The notes: generated by a model not told the origin, from the sequence alone. A stretch of DNA of 43,291 nucleotides from Burkholderiaceae bacterium (GCA_030653255.1 JAURZS010000037.1:1-43291), one strand, 5' to 3'; positions 7,452-16,163 are shown, numbered from the stretch's first letter. Translations and numbers: made by a program.

Positions 7452-9815
7452 CTATAGCGATCCCGTGGCACCAGTGGAAACAAGTTCTTCCATCTCGGCT
7501 GTCGTCATCCCCAACATCTCTCGCAAAACCTCCCGGGTGTCCTGCCCCATATGTGCATTGCGAAAGACGACACGCCCGGCCGCTGCGCGAGACGATGGAA
7601 AAAATCCAGGCACGCAAAACTCACCCAAGTTCGGATCGACCGCAGTTTGCACGTCCCCACGGGAAAGAAAGTAACGGTTGGCTCCAATGCCACCGCCATC
7701 CTGGACGTTCGCCGCAAGAACCCCAGCCCCAGAGAGGCCGGACTTTACGTCTCCGGAATTCAGTGTCGCCGTCCAAGAACGAAGCGAGTCCGTCAATTCC
7801 GTATCCCGTGCCCCTTCAACGAGTTGGCGGACAGGCAAATCGTCGCCTTGTGCCGGCAATATTGCGTGAACCCACTGGCCGTCCAGGCATCGCAACATGG
7901 CGCTGTGACGGCCATCTTCCGCCCCCCATCCATAGGGATCATTGGTTCCTTGTCGAGAAGGGGCTGTTCCAGCAGGATCAGGCGAAAATTGAGCATCGAG
8001 GATTCGAAGCAAAGGCTCGTAAAGAGCCAAGTCGATATGCACCCCCTTGCCAGAGCCACGGGCAAACAAAGCAACATTGACTGCCAAGGCACCAAACAGA
8101 CCTGCGCTCGTATCGGCAAGCGAAAATCCCACGAACATTGGCAAATCGGTTTTTGCCCCTGTCAGAGGAACCACTCCGCTCATGCCCTCTGCAATCTTCC
8201 CGAAGCCGGCCCGCTGCGCGTAGGGCCCGGTTTGCCCAAAGCCAGAGATGCTCAAAACCACCAACGAAGGGTTCAGTTCGTGAAGATGAGATACCGAAAG
8301 TTTGAGTCGATCAAGCACTCCAGGGCGGAAGTTCTCAATAAGAACGTCCGCCTTGGCTACCAGCTTCTCGAAAGTCGCACGACCGCCATCGCTTTTCAAA
8401 TCAAGGCTGATGCATTTTTTTCCGCGCACGGAAACTGCCCACCAGATCGGTATCCCCTTGACACACGGCCCCATATGGCGCAAGCCGTCCCCACTACGGG
8501 GCGACTCAATTTTTATTACGGTGGCGCCCAAATCCGCCATGAGGCTACCGGCAAATGGGCCGGCGATGATTGTGCCGAGCTCCAGAACAATCGCTCCCGC
8601 CAAAGGTAGATTTTGAGGGGAAGTAGCGCGTGTAGAAACTGACATACCGCGCTCCACGCCGGGTGTCGCAGCGCTCGCCACAAGGACAGCCACTTCAGCT
8701 CTATGTTGGCCCATCACAGGGGCGGCGGCGATTGGATTGGAAGATTCGAATATCCGTGGAATGATGTTTGCCGACCTGCGTTCAACCTTGTCGGCCATCT
8801 CTTGTGAGGTCAGATTTCCACGCGCGCGAATCTGCTCGTCCGCGAGAATTTCGAACACGTCATAGACAGGGCCGATGACAACATCGGCATGGCTACCTGC
8901 CTCCATGACTGCGGTTAGCGAGCGCTCGCCCACCCATTGATCTATGGCGGCATATATGGCCGCCATGTTGACGGCGCGAGCCGCAGGGGTTGCGAATCGC
9001 TCATCCGCCACCATTTCTTCGCCGCCGACCAGTCGCATGAGACGAACTGCCACTGCCTGATTCGCGGCAGAAATTGCAACATGCTTGCCATCGGCGGTAC
9101 GGTGCATATTGGAAATTCCGGCATTGAGAGGAAAGGCATTTCCATTGCGCAGCTCGGGCTTGCCCATCAGACTTGCAACGGGCAGCTGCCATTCAATCAT
9201 GCGCTGAACGGCTTCGTGCATCCCGATGGAAAGCGATTGCGCAGTCCGTGCGGAATTCTTGAGTGCGCAAAGCTCCGCCATCAATGCCATTGCACCCATA
9301 GCCCCGGCCAAACACTCTGCCAGCGGCGCCTCGACCACCACCGGCGCTCCGTCCGCCCAACCTGTGAGGGCCGCCATCCCGGTGTGCGCAGTGGTCAGCG
9401 TCGGCGCGATCCCCTGTCCCCATAGCTCCGGGTTGTCCGCGCCGGTGGGAAATATATCTACGATAAACGGTGGTTTGGCGAGTTTCGAATGCTTCACCAG
9501 CAAAGGGTGGCTTGTGCGATCCCCTTCAACAACATCGGTCAGGACCACGTCAACGCGTTCGAGAAGTCCAGTCCACATCAGCAGGTCTTCGGGATTTTCA
9601 GGGTCGATTGCCACAGAGCGCTTATTTCGCGCAATGGAACTCCACCAAACGGACTGCACGGACGGTGGCGTCAGGCGCCGTACTTGGGTGCCCAACGGAA
9701 GTAGTTCAATGACGTATACGGTGGCTCCAAAATCAGCAAGTAATGCGGCGGCAAAAGAAGCTGATACGGAGCTGCTGACCTCAACCACAAGCAGCCCTGC
9801 CAGAGGCTGCTTCAT
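7452..9815 (-). CDS. Double-domain CaiB/BaiF-type (family III) CoA transferase
   Basis: A 787-residue fusion of two class III CoA-transferase domains (about residues 4-375 and 403-787). Single-domain members have about 400 residues. Domain 2 has the usual features: ELGTIIAGPFAGSLMADLGATVIKIE, NFRPGVLDRL, SGFGQTGPYAQRAGF, and D568 in FSLADTSAG, where the family's catalytic Asp forms the acyl anhydride. In domain 1 the same position is Glu (E167 in PLAECLAG), so that half may be altered or structural. The enzyme would move CoA between carboxylic acids without ATP. Its ATG overlaps the stop of the upstream old yellow enzyme gene (ATGA), so the two are translationally coupled. Confidence 0.88.
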   Translation of the reverse strand: MKQPLAGLLVVEVSSSVSASFAAALLADFGATVYVIELLPLGTQVRRLTPPSVQSVWWSSIARNKRSVAIDPENPEDLLMWTGLLERVDVVLTDVVEGDRTSHPLLVKHSKLAKPPFIVDIFPTGADNPELWGQGIAPTLTTAHTGMAALTGWADGAPVVVEAPLAECLAGAMGAMALMAELCALKNSARTAQSLSIGMHEAVQRMIEWQLPVASLMGKPELRNGNAFPLNAGISNMHRTADGKHVAISAANQAVAVRLMRLVGGEEMVADERFATPAARAVNMAAIYAAIDQWVGERSLTAVMEAGSHADVVIGPVYDVFEILADEQIRARGNLTSQEMADKVERRSANIIPRIFESSNPIAAAPVMGQHRAEVAVLVASAATPGVERGMSVSTRATSPQNLPLAGAIVLELGTIIAGPFAGSLMADLGATVIKIESPRSGDGLRHMGPCVKGIPIWWAVSVRGKKCISLDLKSDGGRATFEKLVAKADVLIENFRPGVLDRLKLSVSHLHELNPSLVVLSISGFGQTGPYAQRAGFGKIAEGMSGVVPLTGAKTDLPMFVGFSLADTSAGLFGALAVNVALFARGSGKGVHIDLALYEPLLRILDAQFSPDPAGTAPSRQGTNDPYGWGAEDGRHSAMLRCLDGQWVHAILPAQGDDLPVRQLVEGARDTELTDSLRSWTATLNSGDVKSGLSGAGVLAANVQDGGGIGANRYFLSRGDVQTAVDPNLGEFCVPGFFPSSRAAAGRVVFRNAHMGQDTREVLREMLGMTTAEMEELVSTGATGSL

Positions 9816-10978
9816 GCCAGCGCCTTCCTTGCGCCATCTTCGCGGACGCTAGCCAAGGCATCTGCCAAAACCGGAGCGCGCTTCTGAAGCCACATCCGGT
9901 AAGGCTCTGGCCAGCCCACGAACTGCGACTTCTTGTCCATTGCGGCTTTGGTGTGATTGGGCCAATACGGATCGAATAGAGCTTCTCTCCCGATGGCGAC
10001 CAGGTCGGCGTCGCCATTACGCAATATCTCTTCTGCCTGCTCCGGATCGATGATGAAACCTACAGCTTGCACACAAATGTCCGCCCCCAGGCGTATGCGC
10101 GATGCATACGGCACTTGAAAGCCAAGTCCACGCGCACTGGCCGTGGGGCTCTGAGCTATGCCGCCAGATGAACAGTCAATGACATCAACGCCATGCTGCT
10201 TGAGAACACGGGCGAACAAGACCGAGTCTTCCAGAGTCCAGCCCTGCGCCCCACCACCATCGACGGCAGAAATGCGACAAATCAGCGGTTTGGAGGCTGG
10301 CCAATGCCTGCGCACCGCTGAAACAATCTCTATTGCGAGGCGCATTCTGTTCTCGATACTCCCGCCATATTCGTCGCCTCGCAAGTTAGTGAGCGGTGAT
10401 AAGAACTGAGCCACGAGGTATCCGTGTGCAAAGTGAAGCTCAAGAACATCAAACCCGGCGCGATCCGCGCGCCTTGCGGCATAAGCAAACGAGCCGACGA
10501 CTTCCAGAATTTCATCTTTTGTGAGCGGATGAGGCACCGTCCACGCCCCCTCCATTGCAGTCGCCGAAGGCGCAACCCGCCGCCAACTCCCAGAGACGGC
10601 CTGCATTTCCTCCAGTGTCAATGGCTTGTCGCCCTTCCACAAGGCGTGCTTTCCGGCTTTGCGTCCTGCATGGGAAAGCTGGATTCCAATCGCTGTTTGC
10701 TGTGAATGACAGAAGGCGACTATCGGCTTGAACGCATTCTCCTGCTCATCGGTCCATAGTCCGATGTCATCGTGCCCGCTCATGCCTTCCGCCGACACAG
10801 CCGTGCTTTCCATGAGAACCAATGCCGCGCCGCCCAGCGCGAACTGCCCGACATGGACAAGATGCCAGTTGGTGGGAACACCGCCAGTCGCCATGTGCTG
10901 CGACATGGGCGAAATAGCGATGCGATTTTTCAGCGTGAGATCGCGAATTTTCAGTGGAGAAAAAAGCAACTGCTCCAT
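9812..10978 (-). CDS. NADH:flavin oxidoreductase / old yellow enzyme family (YqjM-like)
   Basis: A 388-residue FMN TIM-barrel protein. The start at 10978 (MEQLLFSPLKIRDLTLKNR) was chosen because it fits the family N-terminus and leaves 2 bp after the upstream stop. Motifs include QLSHAGRK, HFAHGYLVAQFLSPLTNLRGDEYGGS and, near the end, GDADLVAIGREALFDPYW (FMN phosphate loop). Family members reduce activated C=C bonds of enoates or enals with NAD(P)H. The redox-tuning Cys26 of YqjM is Ser here (S26 in SPMSQ) and the neighbouring Tyr28 is His, so cofactor potential and specificity probably differ. The operon context with a CoA ligase and CoA transferase suggests a role on an unsaturated acid or its CoA ester. 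Confidence 0.88.
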   Translation of the reverse strand: MEQLLFSPLKIRDLTLKNRIAISPMSQHMATGGVPTNWHLVHVGQFALGGAALVLMESTAVSAEGMSGHDDIGLWTDEQENAFKPIVAFCHSQQTAIGIQLSHAGRKAGKHALWKGDKPLTLEEMQAVSGSWRRVAPSATAMEGAWTVPHPLTKDEILEVVGSFAYAARRADRAGFDVLELHFAHGYLVAQFLSPLTNLRGDEYGGSIENRMRLAIEIVSAVRRHWPASKPLICRISAVDGGGAQGWTLEDSVLFARVLKQHGVDVIDCSSGGIAQSPTASARGLGFQVPYASRIRLGADICVQAVGFIIDPEQAEEILRNGDADLVAIGREALFDPYWPNHTKAAMDKKSQFVGWPEPYRMWLQKRAPVLADALASVREDGARKALA

Positions 10979-10980
10979 GC

Positions 10981-11973
10981 TTACTCTGGCACGATCTGGG
11001 CAGCGCTGACCCATCCGGCCCAGCGATTGATCTCGCTGGCGATCAAGTCTCGAAGAACCGCAGGGGACTGAAAGTCCGGCGCTATACCTATCGCAGACAT
11101 TCGCTCCCGAACCTCCGGATTGTTGACGGCCGTACCGGTGGCCTCATTGAGCCGGGCGACGATGGGCGCAGGCGTCGCGGCTGGCGCCATGATCGCAAAC
11201 CAGCCCGGAACCACCATGCCTGATAGCGCCGCCGTCTCCGTCATTGTTGGCACCGAAGGCGCACGCGCCGCGCGGCGCTCTGTAGTGACGACCAGCGCCT
11301 TCAATTTTCCTGACTGGATATGGTTGAGCGCATTGGAGAGGTCAACGAACACAAAGTCGATGTGCCCACCCATCAGATCGACGACGGCGTTGGGTATGCC
11401 TTTGTATGCGATTGCCGTAGCCCGGGCGCCGATGCGCCTCAGGAACAGGGCGGCAGACACTTGAGACGCTGCAGAGCCGTGACCGTATGAAAAGCCCTTT
11501 TGGGACGCCTTGGCTTGCGCAATGAAGGCGTCCAGTGACTGCGCAGGAAAATCAGGGCGCACCATCAACACCATGCCGCTCGTACCGACCTTTCCCACGG
11601 GCGTAAAGTCGCGAATGGGGTCGTAGGGAAGCTGCTTGAACAGGCTTTTGTTGGCTGCCTGTGTCGTATTTGTCGTAAGAAGCAACACGCTTCCATCTGC
11701 GGGAGAATTCTTGACTGAGTCAGCACCAATGATTCCACCGGCACCAGGCCTGTTCTCCACAACCACAGGCAGTTTCAGTATCGTTGAAAGCTCTTGTCCC
11801 AAAATCCTCCCGAGTGCGTCAGTTGCGCTGCCTGCAGGGAAGGGAACCACCAGTCGAATAGGCTTGTCTACTGCCCAGGCACTGCGCATGCCAATTAGCG
11901 CGAGCAGCATGAATGCGATTAACCACATGCGGCTACGAAAAGCAGATAAATTTGGATTGGAGTGCGATTTCAT
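10981..11973 (-). CDS. Bug/TctC-family periplasmic receptor
   Basis: A Bug receptor of about 330 residues with a signal peptide (basic start, then MWLIAFMLLALIGMRSAWA) and the mature signature DKPIRLVVPFPAGSATDALGR. Later come VVENRPGAGGIIGADSV and YKGIPNAVVDLMGGHIDFVF. ATG at 11973 was preferred to the upstream TTG at 12030, which would add 19 residues and overlap the ligase gene. The internal Met at 11928 is another option. Codon and base use look more AT-rich than in the flanking conserved genes. It lies between the acyl-CoA ligase and the old yellow enzyme gene, so its ligand is probably the acid that the operon activates. Confidence 0.9.
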   Translation of the reverse strand: MKSHSNPNLSAFRSRMWLIAFMLLALIGMRSAWAVDKPIRLVVPFPAGSATDALGRILGQELSTILKLPVVVENRPGAGGIIGADSVKNSPADGSVLLLTTNTTQAANKSLFKQLPYDPIRDFTPVGKVGTSGMVLMVRPDFPAQSLDAFIAQAKASQKGFSYGHGSAASQVSAALFLRRIGARATAIAYKGIPNAVVDLMGGHIDFVFVDLSNALNHIQSGKLKALVVTTERRAARAPSVPTMTETAALSGMVVPGWFAIMAPAATPAPIVARLNEATGTAVNNPEVRERMSAIGIAPDFQSPAVLRDLIASEINRWAGWVSAAQIVPE

Positions 11974-12026
11974 GGGTTTGGATGGTTCAAGTGAGGAAGT
12001 GGTTGCCTTGCGGTGGCGTAGAAATC

Positions 12027-13655
12027 TCAAGTCGGGGTGACTGTTGCGGGACTCAAGCGGTCCCAGTATTCATGGAGGTTGCCCTCCGCATGCACGCGAA
12101 GTTTGTATTTTTCAATCTTCTGGTTCTGTGTTTTCGGTAGCTCATCGACAAAAAGAAGGTAGCGCGGAACCATGAACGACGCCAAATCTGCGGCGCAATG
12201 GGCAGCCAATTCTTCGGGGGTCAGCCCACAGCCTGTGGCGACCACGACGCAAGCTGCAATTTCGTCCTCGCTTTGCTCCGCCTTGACGGCGAAAACGGCA
12301 GCCTCATTGACCTGTTCATGCGTCAAGATTGCATTCTCGACTTCGAATGCGGATACGTTTTCGCCGCGTCTTCTTATGGAATCCTTTTTTCGGTCCGTAA
12401 AGAAAAGATACCCGTCTTCGTCAAGGTATCCACGGTCGCCGGTATGAAACCAGAGATTTCGCAGGCACGCCAGAGTCTCTGCTGGCATCTTGTAATAGCC
12501 CGACGCGACACCCCACATATTGTCACTGCGCAACAGAATCTCCCCCACGCTGCCGGTGGGCATATCGAAGTCATCATCGTCAACAATGCGGACCTGCATT
12601 CCCGGGCGGCAGCGTCCTGCTGAGCCGATCTTTTCTTGTGGGTCAGCAGGCGTAAATATGGTGGCCAGGGCATAGTCCGTCAGACCGTAGCTGCTGATGA
12701 TTGAAATCCCAAATCGCTCAGCGAATGCTTTTCCATAGTGGGGAACGGGAATCATGATCACAGTTCGCAGAGGATTTTTTCCATCTTCCGATGACCGAGG
12801 CGCATTCCATAGGAAATCTGTCATCGAACCCAACAGACCAACCACGGTGGACCCCGATGTTCGAACCTCTTCCCAGAATCTGCTGACTGAAAATTTCCGC
12901 ACTAGCGCTACACGGGCGCCGGCAGCAAACGCTCCATATGTCGAGGAAAGAAGTCCATTGGCATGCGAAATCGGCAGGCACGTATAGACCACATCTTCTT
13001 CCAGATAACCGTATGCCTGCGCCTGCTGAAAGGCGTACTGTAGAACGTGTGTTTGCGTGAACATATTGGCCTTTGAGGGGCCCGTTGTTCCCGACGTATA
13101 CATGAGCATGGCCAGGTCTTTGTATGAGACCTCCTCGCAGGCGAACACCGTGGCATTTCGCACCAGCTGGCCCAAGTCATGAGTCTGTATGCCGATCGAC
13201 CCGCGTGCAGCGCCCGTTGTCACACCACCATTCACGACAAGGACGGATTTCAGCGCTGTATCCTGCAATATTTGGCTATTGAGCATCTCTTCAGGCGCTT
13301 CTTCGACGATCAGAACCTCGGCGTCGGAATGACCGATGAAATGCTTCAGCAAAGAGCCTCTCAATGAGGGCGTGAGCGGAACGGCCACCGCACCGATCTT
13401 TGCAATGGCAATCAGAAGCAGCAAAAATTCTGGCGAATTTTCGAGCATCAAGGCGACATGGGTCGCGCGGCCTATGCCCAAAGTCTGCAGCGCGCCCGCA
13501 TACTGGTCGCTCTTGTCCTGAATATCCTTGTACGTGAACCTTCTTCCGTCGGTCAAGTAATCGAGCGCAATGTCACGCCCATGGGTCTGGGCGCGGCTTC
13601 TCACAAACTCGCCTATCGTCATGCCCTTGATCTGACTGGGTGACATGGAAGCCAT
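12027..13655 (-). CDS. AMP-dependent acyl-CoA ligase, CaiC-like
   Basis: A 542-residue member of the ANL adenylating superfamily. The phosphate-binding loop MYTSGTTGPSKANM, the SSYGLTDYA motif, the HTGDRGYLDEDGYLFFTDRKKDSIRRRGENVSAFEVE hinge region and the C-terminal lysine segment PKTQNQKIEKYKL are all present. The RRRGENVS form is typical of crotonobetaine/carnitine-CoA ligase (CaiC)-type enzymes. It would convert a carboxylic acid to its CoA thioester with ATP. The start at 13655 (MASMSPSQ) has an AGGT ribosome site; an ATG three codons later is possible. It is the second gene of the minus-strand operon, 11 bp after the first Bug gene. Confidence 0.88.
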   Translation of the reverse strand: MASMSPSQIKGMTIGEFVRSRAQTHGRDIALDYLTDGRRFTYKDIQDKSDQYAGALQTLGIGRATHVALMLENSPEFLLLLIAIAKIGAVAVPLTPSLRGSLLKHFIGHSDAEVLIVEEAPEEMLNSQILQDTALKSVLVVNGGVTTGAARGSIGIQTHDLGQLVRNATVFACEEVSYKDLAMLMYTSGTTGPSKANMFTQTHVLQYAFQQAQAYGYLEEDVVYTCLPISHANGLLSSTYGAFAAGARVALVRKFSVSRFWEEVRTSGSTVVGLLGSMTDFLWNAPRSSEDGKNPLRTVIMIPVPHYGKAFAERFGISIISSYGLTDYALATIFTPADPQEKIGSAGRCRPGMQVRIVDDDDFDMPTGSVGEILLRSDNMWGVASGYYKMPAETLACLRNLWFHTGDRGYLDEDGYLFFTDRKKDSIRRRGENVSAFEVENAILTHEQVNEAAVFAVKAEQSEDEIAACVVVATGCGLTPEELAAHCAADLASFMVPRYLLFVDELPKTQNQKIEKYKLRVHAEGNLHEYWDRLSPATVTPT

Positions 13656-13666
13656 GGTGTGAAAAC

Positions 13667-14629
13667 CTATTGCAAAGGAACCTTCGCAACGCGCACGGCC
13701 TCTGTCCATTGAGTCACTTCATTAGCAATCTGCTTTCTGAATTCTTCCGCCGGGGCCCATGTCGATACGTATCCGTTCGTCTTCATGAAATTCACGATAT
13801 CGGGCGATTCCAGGGCTTGCTTCATTGCCAGGTTCATCTTCGTGACGATGGTCGTTGGAGTGTTTGCCGGCGCAAACAGGGCATACCAGACTGCAGCTTC
13901 GATGAGTGGGCCGCCTTCTTCCACCATTGTTGGTATTTCTGGATAGGCAGGTGAACGGACTTTGGAGAACAATGCCAAGGTACGGGCCTTGTCCTTGAAC
14001 AGGCTGCGAACAGCAGGGTCCCATGCCAGAAAGTCCGCTTCGCCGGAGAGGATGGATGCCGGTACGCTGGAACCCCCTTTGTAGGGAATGTGCACCACCT
14101 CGATGCCGGCCTTGCTGCGAAGCATCTCGACGGCCAGGTGCGGAACCGAACCGATTCCAGCTGTGCTGTAGTTGAGCTTGCCCGGGTTTTTCTTGGCGTA
14201 TTCGATGAACTGCTTATAGGTACTTATGTTCAAGTCCGATCTGACATGCAATCCCAGCGTGAGCTGAAACGCACATCCGATCGGGCTGAAGTCGCGCCTG
14301 ATGTCAAAGTCAGGCTTCGACAGCATGGTTTGGGCCACCGTCGCAGCGCCAGAGTGCCACAGCAACGTCAGCCCGTCTGCTGGCGCGGCCTTGACCAGGC
14401 GCATGCCAACCAATCCCGGGCGGTTCTCCACAATGAACGACTGGCCTAGCTGGCGTGTGAATTCCTTCGCAAACAAGCGTGCCGAGGCATCGGTGACGCT
14501 GCCGGCAGCAAATGGAACGACAAGGGTGACAGGCTTGGCTGGGTAGTCTTGCGCATTGGCGCCTAGCGTGCTGGCCAACAGACCTGACCCAAGGAGCTGT
14601 AATGACTGGCGGCGAGAAATTTTCGGCAT
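13667..14629 (-). CDS. Bug/TctC-family periplasmic receptor, first gene of minus-strand operon
   Basis: A 320-residue Bug receptor. It starts MPKISRRQSLQLLGSG, a twin-arginine-like motif before a hydrophobic run ending GANAQ (cleavage near residue 26). The mature start DYPAKPVTLVVPFAAGSVTDAS and HIPYKGGSSVPASILSG are family signatures. A GGGAG ribosome site lies about 5 bp before the ATG. It is the first gene of the operon that continues with ligase, Bug, old yellow enzyme and CoA transferase. It faces a divergent LysR gene across about 290 bp. Two receptors in one operon suggest either two ligands or one sensor and one transporter partner. Confidence 0.9.
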   Translation of the reverse strand: MPKISRRQSLQLLGSGLLASTLGANAQDYPAKPVTLVVPFAAGSVTDASARLFAKEFTRQLGQSFIVENRPGLVGMRLVKAAPADGLTLLWHSGAATVAQTMLSKPDFDIRRDFSPIGCAFQLTLGLHVRSDLNISTYKQFIEYAKKNPGKLNYSTAGIGSVPHLAVEMLRSKAGIEVVHIPYKGGSSVPASILSGEADFLAWDPAVRSLFKDKARTLALFSKVRSPAYPEIPTMVEEGGPLIEAAVWYALFAPANTPTTIVTKMNLAMKQALESPDIVNFMKTNGYVSTWAPAEEFRKQIANEVTQWTEAVRVAKVPLQ

Positions 14630-14691
14630 TTGTCTCCCGATCTTTGAATAATCTTTATCGGCCTGTCAGGACAACCCCGCAGGTAGGCAGA

Positions 14692-14720
14692 ATGCTATGT
14701 GCATATCACTGATGGCCGAA
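14692..14720 (-). promoter_or_regulatory. Weak promoter for the minus-strand operon
   Basis: On the minus strand TTCGGC (14720-14715) and TAGCAT (14697-14692) are 17 bp apart. Both are poor matches to sigma-70 boxes, as expected for an activator-dependent promoter. The -35-like box abuts the inverted repeat at 14719-14744. It lies about 65 bp before the Bug start at 14629. Low certainty. Confidence 0.3.
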
Positions 14721-14744
14721 TCATCATCAAATTTTCTGATGATT
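14719..14744. promoter_or_regulatory. Perfect inverted repeat AATCATCA-N10-TGATGATT, likely LysR site
   Basis: The arms are at 14719-14726 and 14737-14744 with an AT-rich 10-bp spacer. The repeat lies in the gap between the divergent LysR gene and the minus-strand operon. Its size and symmetry fit a LysR-type recognition site, and it directly adjoins the weak -35 box of the operon, which is where such activators usually bind. The link to this LysR protein is inference. Confidence 0.5.
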
Positions 14745-14921
14745 AAAATAAGCCGCATTGACTATGAATCGCTTTCCCAGCTTGCAAAATATCCCATACT
14801 CACGGAGCGGGCGTGTTCGCCCCTGCGTGTCAGGGTCGCCTGCACCATCAATATATGTTGATACTCCTTGCCGCTGCAGAAGGCCTTTGCCGCAGCGTAC
14901 ACCGTCGGCCTGGACGGAGAA

Positions 14922-15917
14922 ATGGGACGGGAAATGAAAAAGGTTGCCAAAAGAAAGGACCCTCAAGACTTGCTGCCGGTGCGAAATCTGCAGCTTTTTG
15001 TCGCTGTCATTGAAACAGGCAGCATGACTGTTGCAGCACGAATGCTGAATTTGACCCAGCCGGCAGTTTCCATGGCGATCGGCGAGCTGGAGCAGATGCT
15101 CAACCGAACACTGCTTGACCGGACCTATAGACCGCTACGCCCTACAACCGCCGGTCGCATGCTGTTGGAAAAATCCAGAAAAGTTCTCGCAGAGCTCGAC
15201 GGGCTGAGATCCGCAGTTGAAACGTCTGGCTCCATGATGCTGCCCTCACTCAATGTGGGGCTGATTTCCTCCGCCACCTCGGCGGGCGCCATAGCGATTG
15301 AGGAAATGCAAGGCCTTGCAAAGGAACTTCGGGTGTCTTCCTCTGGATTGACGCCCGAATTGTCAGCGGCGCTTCGCTCTGGAACGATTGATATTCTTGT
15401 ATCCACAGACCCCATGAGCGAACTTACTGGGGTCGATCGACACCTGATCGTTCGCGAACCACTGGTGGTTGTGTACCCCAGGAGCCTCGCCTTTGAATCG
15501 CCAGTCGATCTTGAAAGGCTGTCGTCGCGCCTGCCAATGGTCCATTACACAGCGCGTTCCAGGCTGGGCGTAATGATTGACCAGTTCATGCGGCATCGCG
15601 GCCTCAAGGTCTCGAGAAGACTTGAATTTGATTCTTCCGCCTTTTTCTTTCCCCTCGTGGCCGAAGGCATCGGGTGGGCCCTGACGACACCGCTGTGCAT
15701 TGTCGAAAGCCGCGTCGATCCGAGTGAAATTTGTATCGCACCGCTCGGCACGGATGCGCCTTACAGAGAGCTGTATTCGCTTGCGTCGAACTCCGACCTG
15801 GCCGATGTCGCCGCCAAGATCGCCGTCATCTTCAGCAAGCACATACGGACCCGTCTGCCCATGAAGTTCAGGCATCCGCATGAGTGGATCCTCGATATGG
15901 TGAGATTTCCGGATTGA
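14922..15917 (+). CDS. LysR-family transcriptional regulator
   Basis: About 331 residues. The N-terminal winged helix-turn-helix is clear: VRNLQLFVAVIETGSMTVAARMLNLTQPAVSMAIGELEQMLNRTLLDR, followed by the linker helix and a periplasmic-binding-protein-like effector domain. An extended reading frame starts at a TTG (14868), but ATG at 14922 or 14934 is more likely; each has purine-rich sequence just upstream. It is divergent from the Bug / ligase / Bug / OYE / CoA-transferase operon and precedes the second catabolic cluster on its own strand. The inverted repeat at 14719-14744 is its probable site. The effector may be the transported acid or its CoA ester. Confidence 0.88.
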   Translation: MGREMKKVAKRKDPQDLLPVRNLQLFVAVIETGSMTVAARMLNLTQPAVSMAIGELEQMLNRTLLDRTYRPLRPTTAGRMLLEKSRKVLAELDGLRSAVETSGSMMLPSLNVGLISSATSAGAIAIEEMQGLAKELRVSSSGLTPELSAALRSGTIDILVSTDPMSELTGVDRHLIVREPLVVVYPRSLAFESPVDLERLSSRLPMVHYTARSRLGVMIDQFMRHRGLKVSRRLEFDSSAFFFPLVAEGIGWALTTPLCIVESRVDPSEICIAPLGTDAPYRELYSLASNSDLADVAAKIAVIFSKHIRTRLPMKFRHPHEWILDMVRFPD

Positions 15918-15932
15918 TGGGCAATCAATCCG
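15910..15932. terminator. Hairpin overlapping the LysR stop codon
   Basis: A perfect 9-bp stem, CGGATTGAT (15910-15918) with ATCAATCCG (15924-15932), and a 5-base loop. The LysR stop (TGA, 15915-15917) lies inside the left arm. No T-tract follows, so it may act as a 3' end stabiliser or weak terminator, or be a protein site. The remaining sequence up to 16129 shows no convincing gene; a short open frame of 67 codons there has no ribosome site or recognisable motif. Confidence 0.4.
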
Positions 15933-16129
15933 CTCAATGCTTCACTTATCGACTGAAAGTTTGAAGCGGACCTCGAAGATGGAAAATGCCGCCTTCACCG
16001 ATGGTCAGACGCCTACGATCGCCTCGGCATCGTCGCCTGGGCCTAACGGAAAAAATGCCCCGGGGGGCGGGGCGCAGGGTTTGCCCCAGCATGATGCCTT
16101 GACCAGGACGGATATCATCCCGACACCAA

Positions 16130-16157
16130 TTCAAAAATGAAACTACGTTCCTATATT
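16130..16157 (+). promoter_or_regulatory. Probable sigma-70 promoter of the Bug/hydrolase/IclR cluster
   Basis: TTCAAA (16130-16135) and TATATT (16152-16157) are separated by 16 bp. The -10 box matches the consensus at 5 of 6 positions and the -35 at 4 of 6. The start codon of the Bug gene is about 48 bp further on. The -10 box is the spacer of the inverted repeat at 16146-16163. Confidence 0.45.
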
Positions 16158-16163
16158 GGAACG
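16146..16163. promoter_or_regulatory. Perfect inverted repeat CGTTCC-N6-GGAACG around the -10 box, likely IclR operator
   Basis: The arms CGTTCC (16146-16151) and GGAACG (16158-16163) flank TATATT, the probable -10 box, so a bound repressor would block RNA polymerase. IclR-family sites are often short palindromes with GGAA/TTCC cores, and an IclR gene is the third gene of this operon. Assignment to that protein is inference. Confidence 0.5.

Noticed and set aside
16051-16092. GC-rich stretch with GCCCC and GGGGC as a terminator
   Set aside because: The stem is short and ambiguous and has no T-tract; the hairpin at the LysR stop is a better candidate.
15937-16140. Short 67-codon open frame between LysR and the Bug gene
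   Set aside because: It has no ribosome site, the sequence is low in structure, and it overlaps the promoter and -35 box of the Bug gene.
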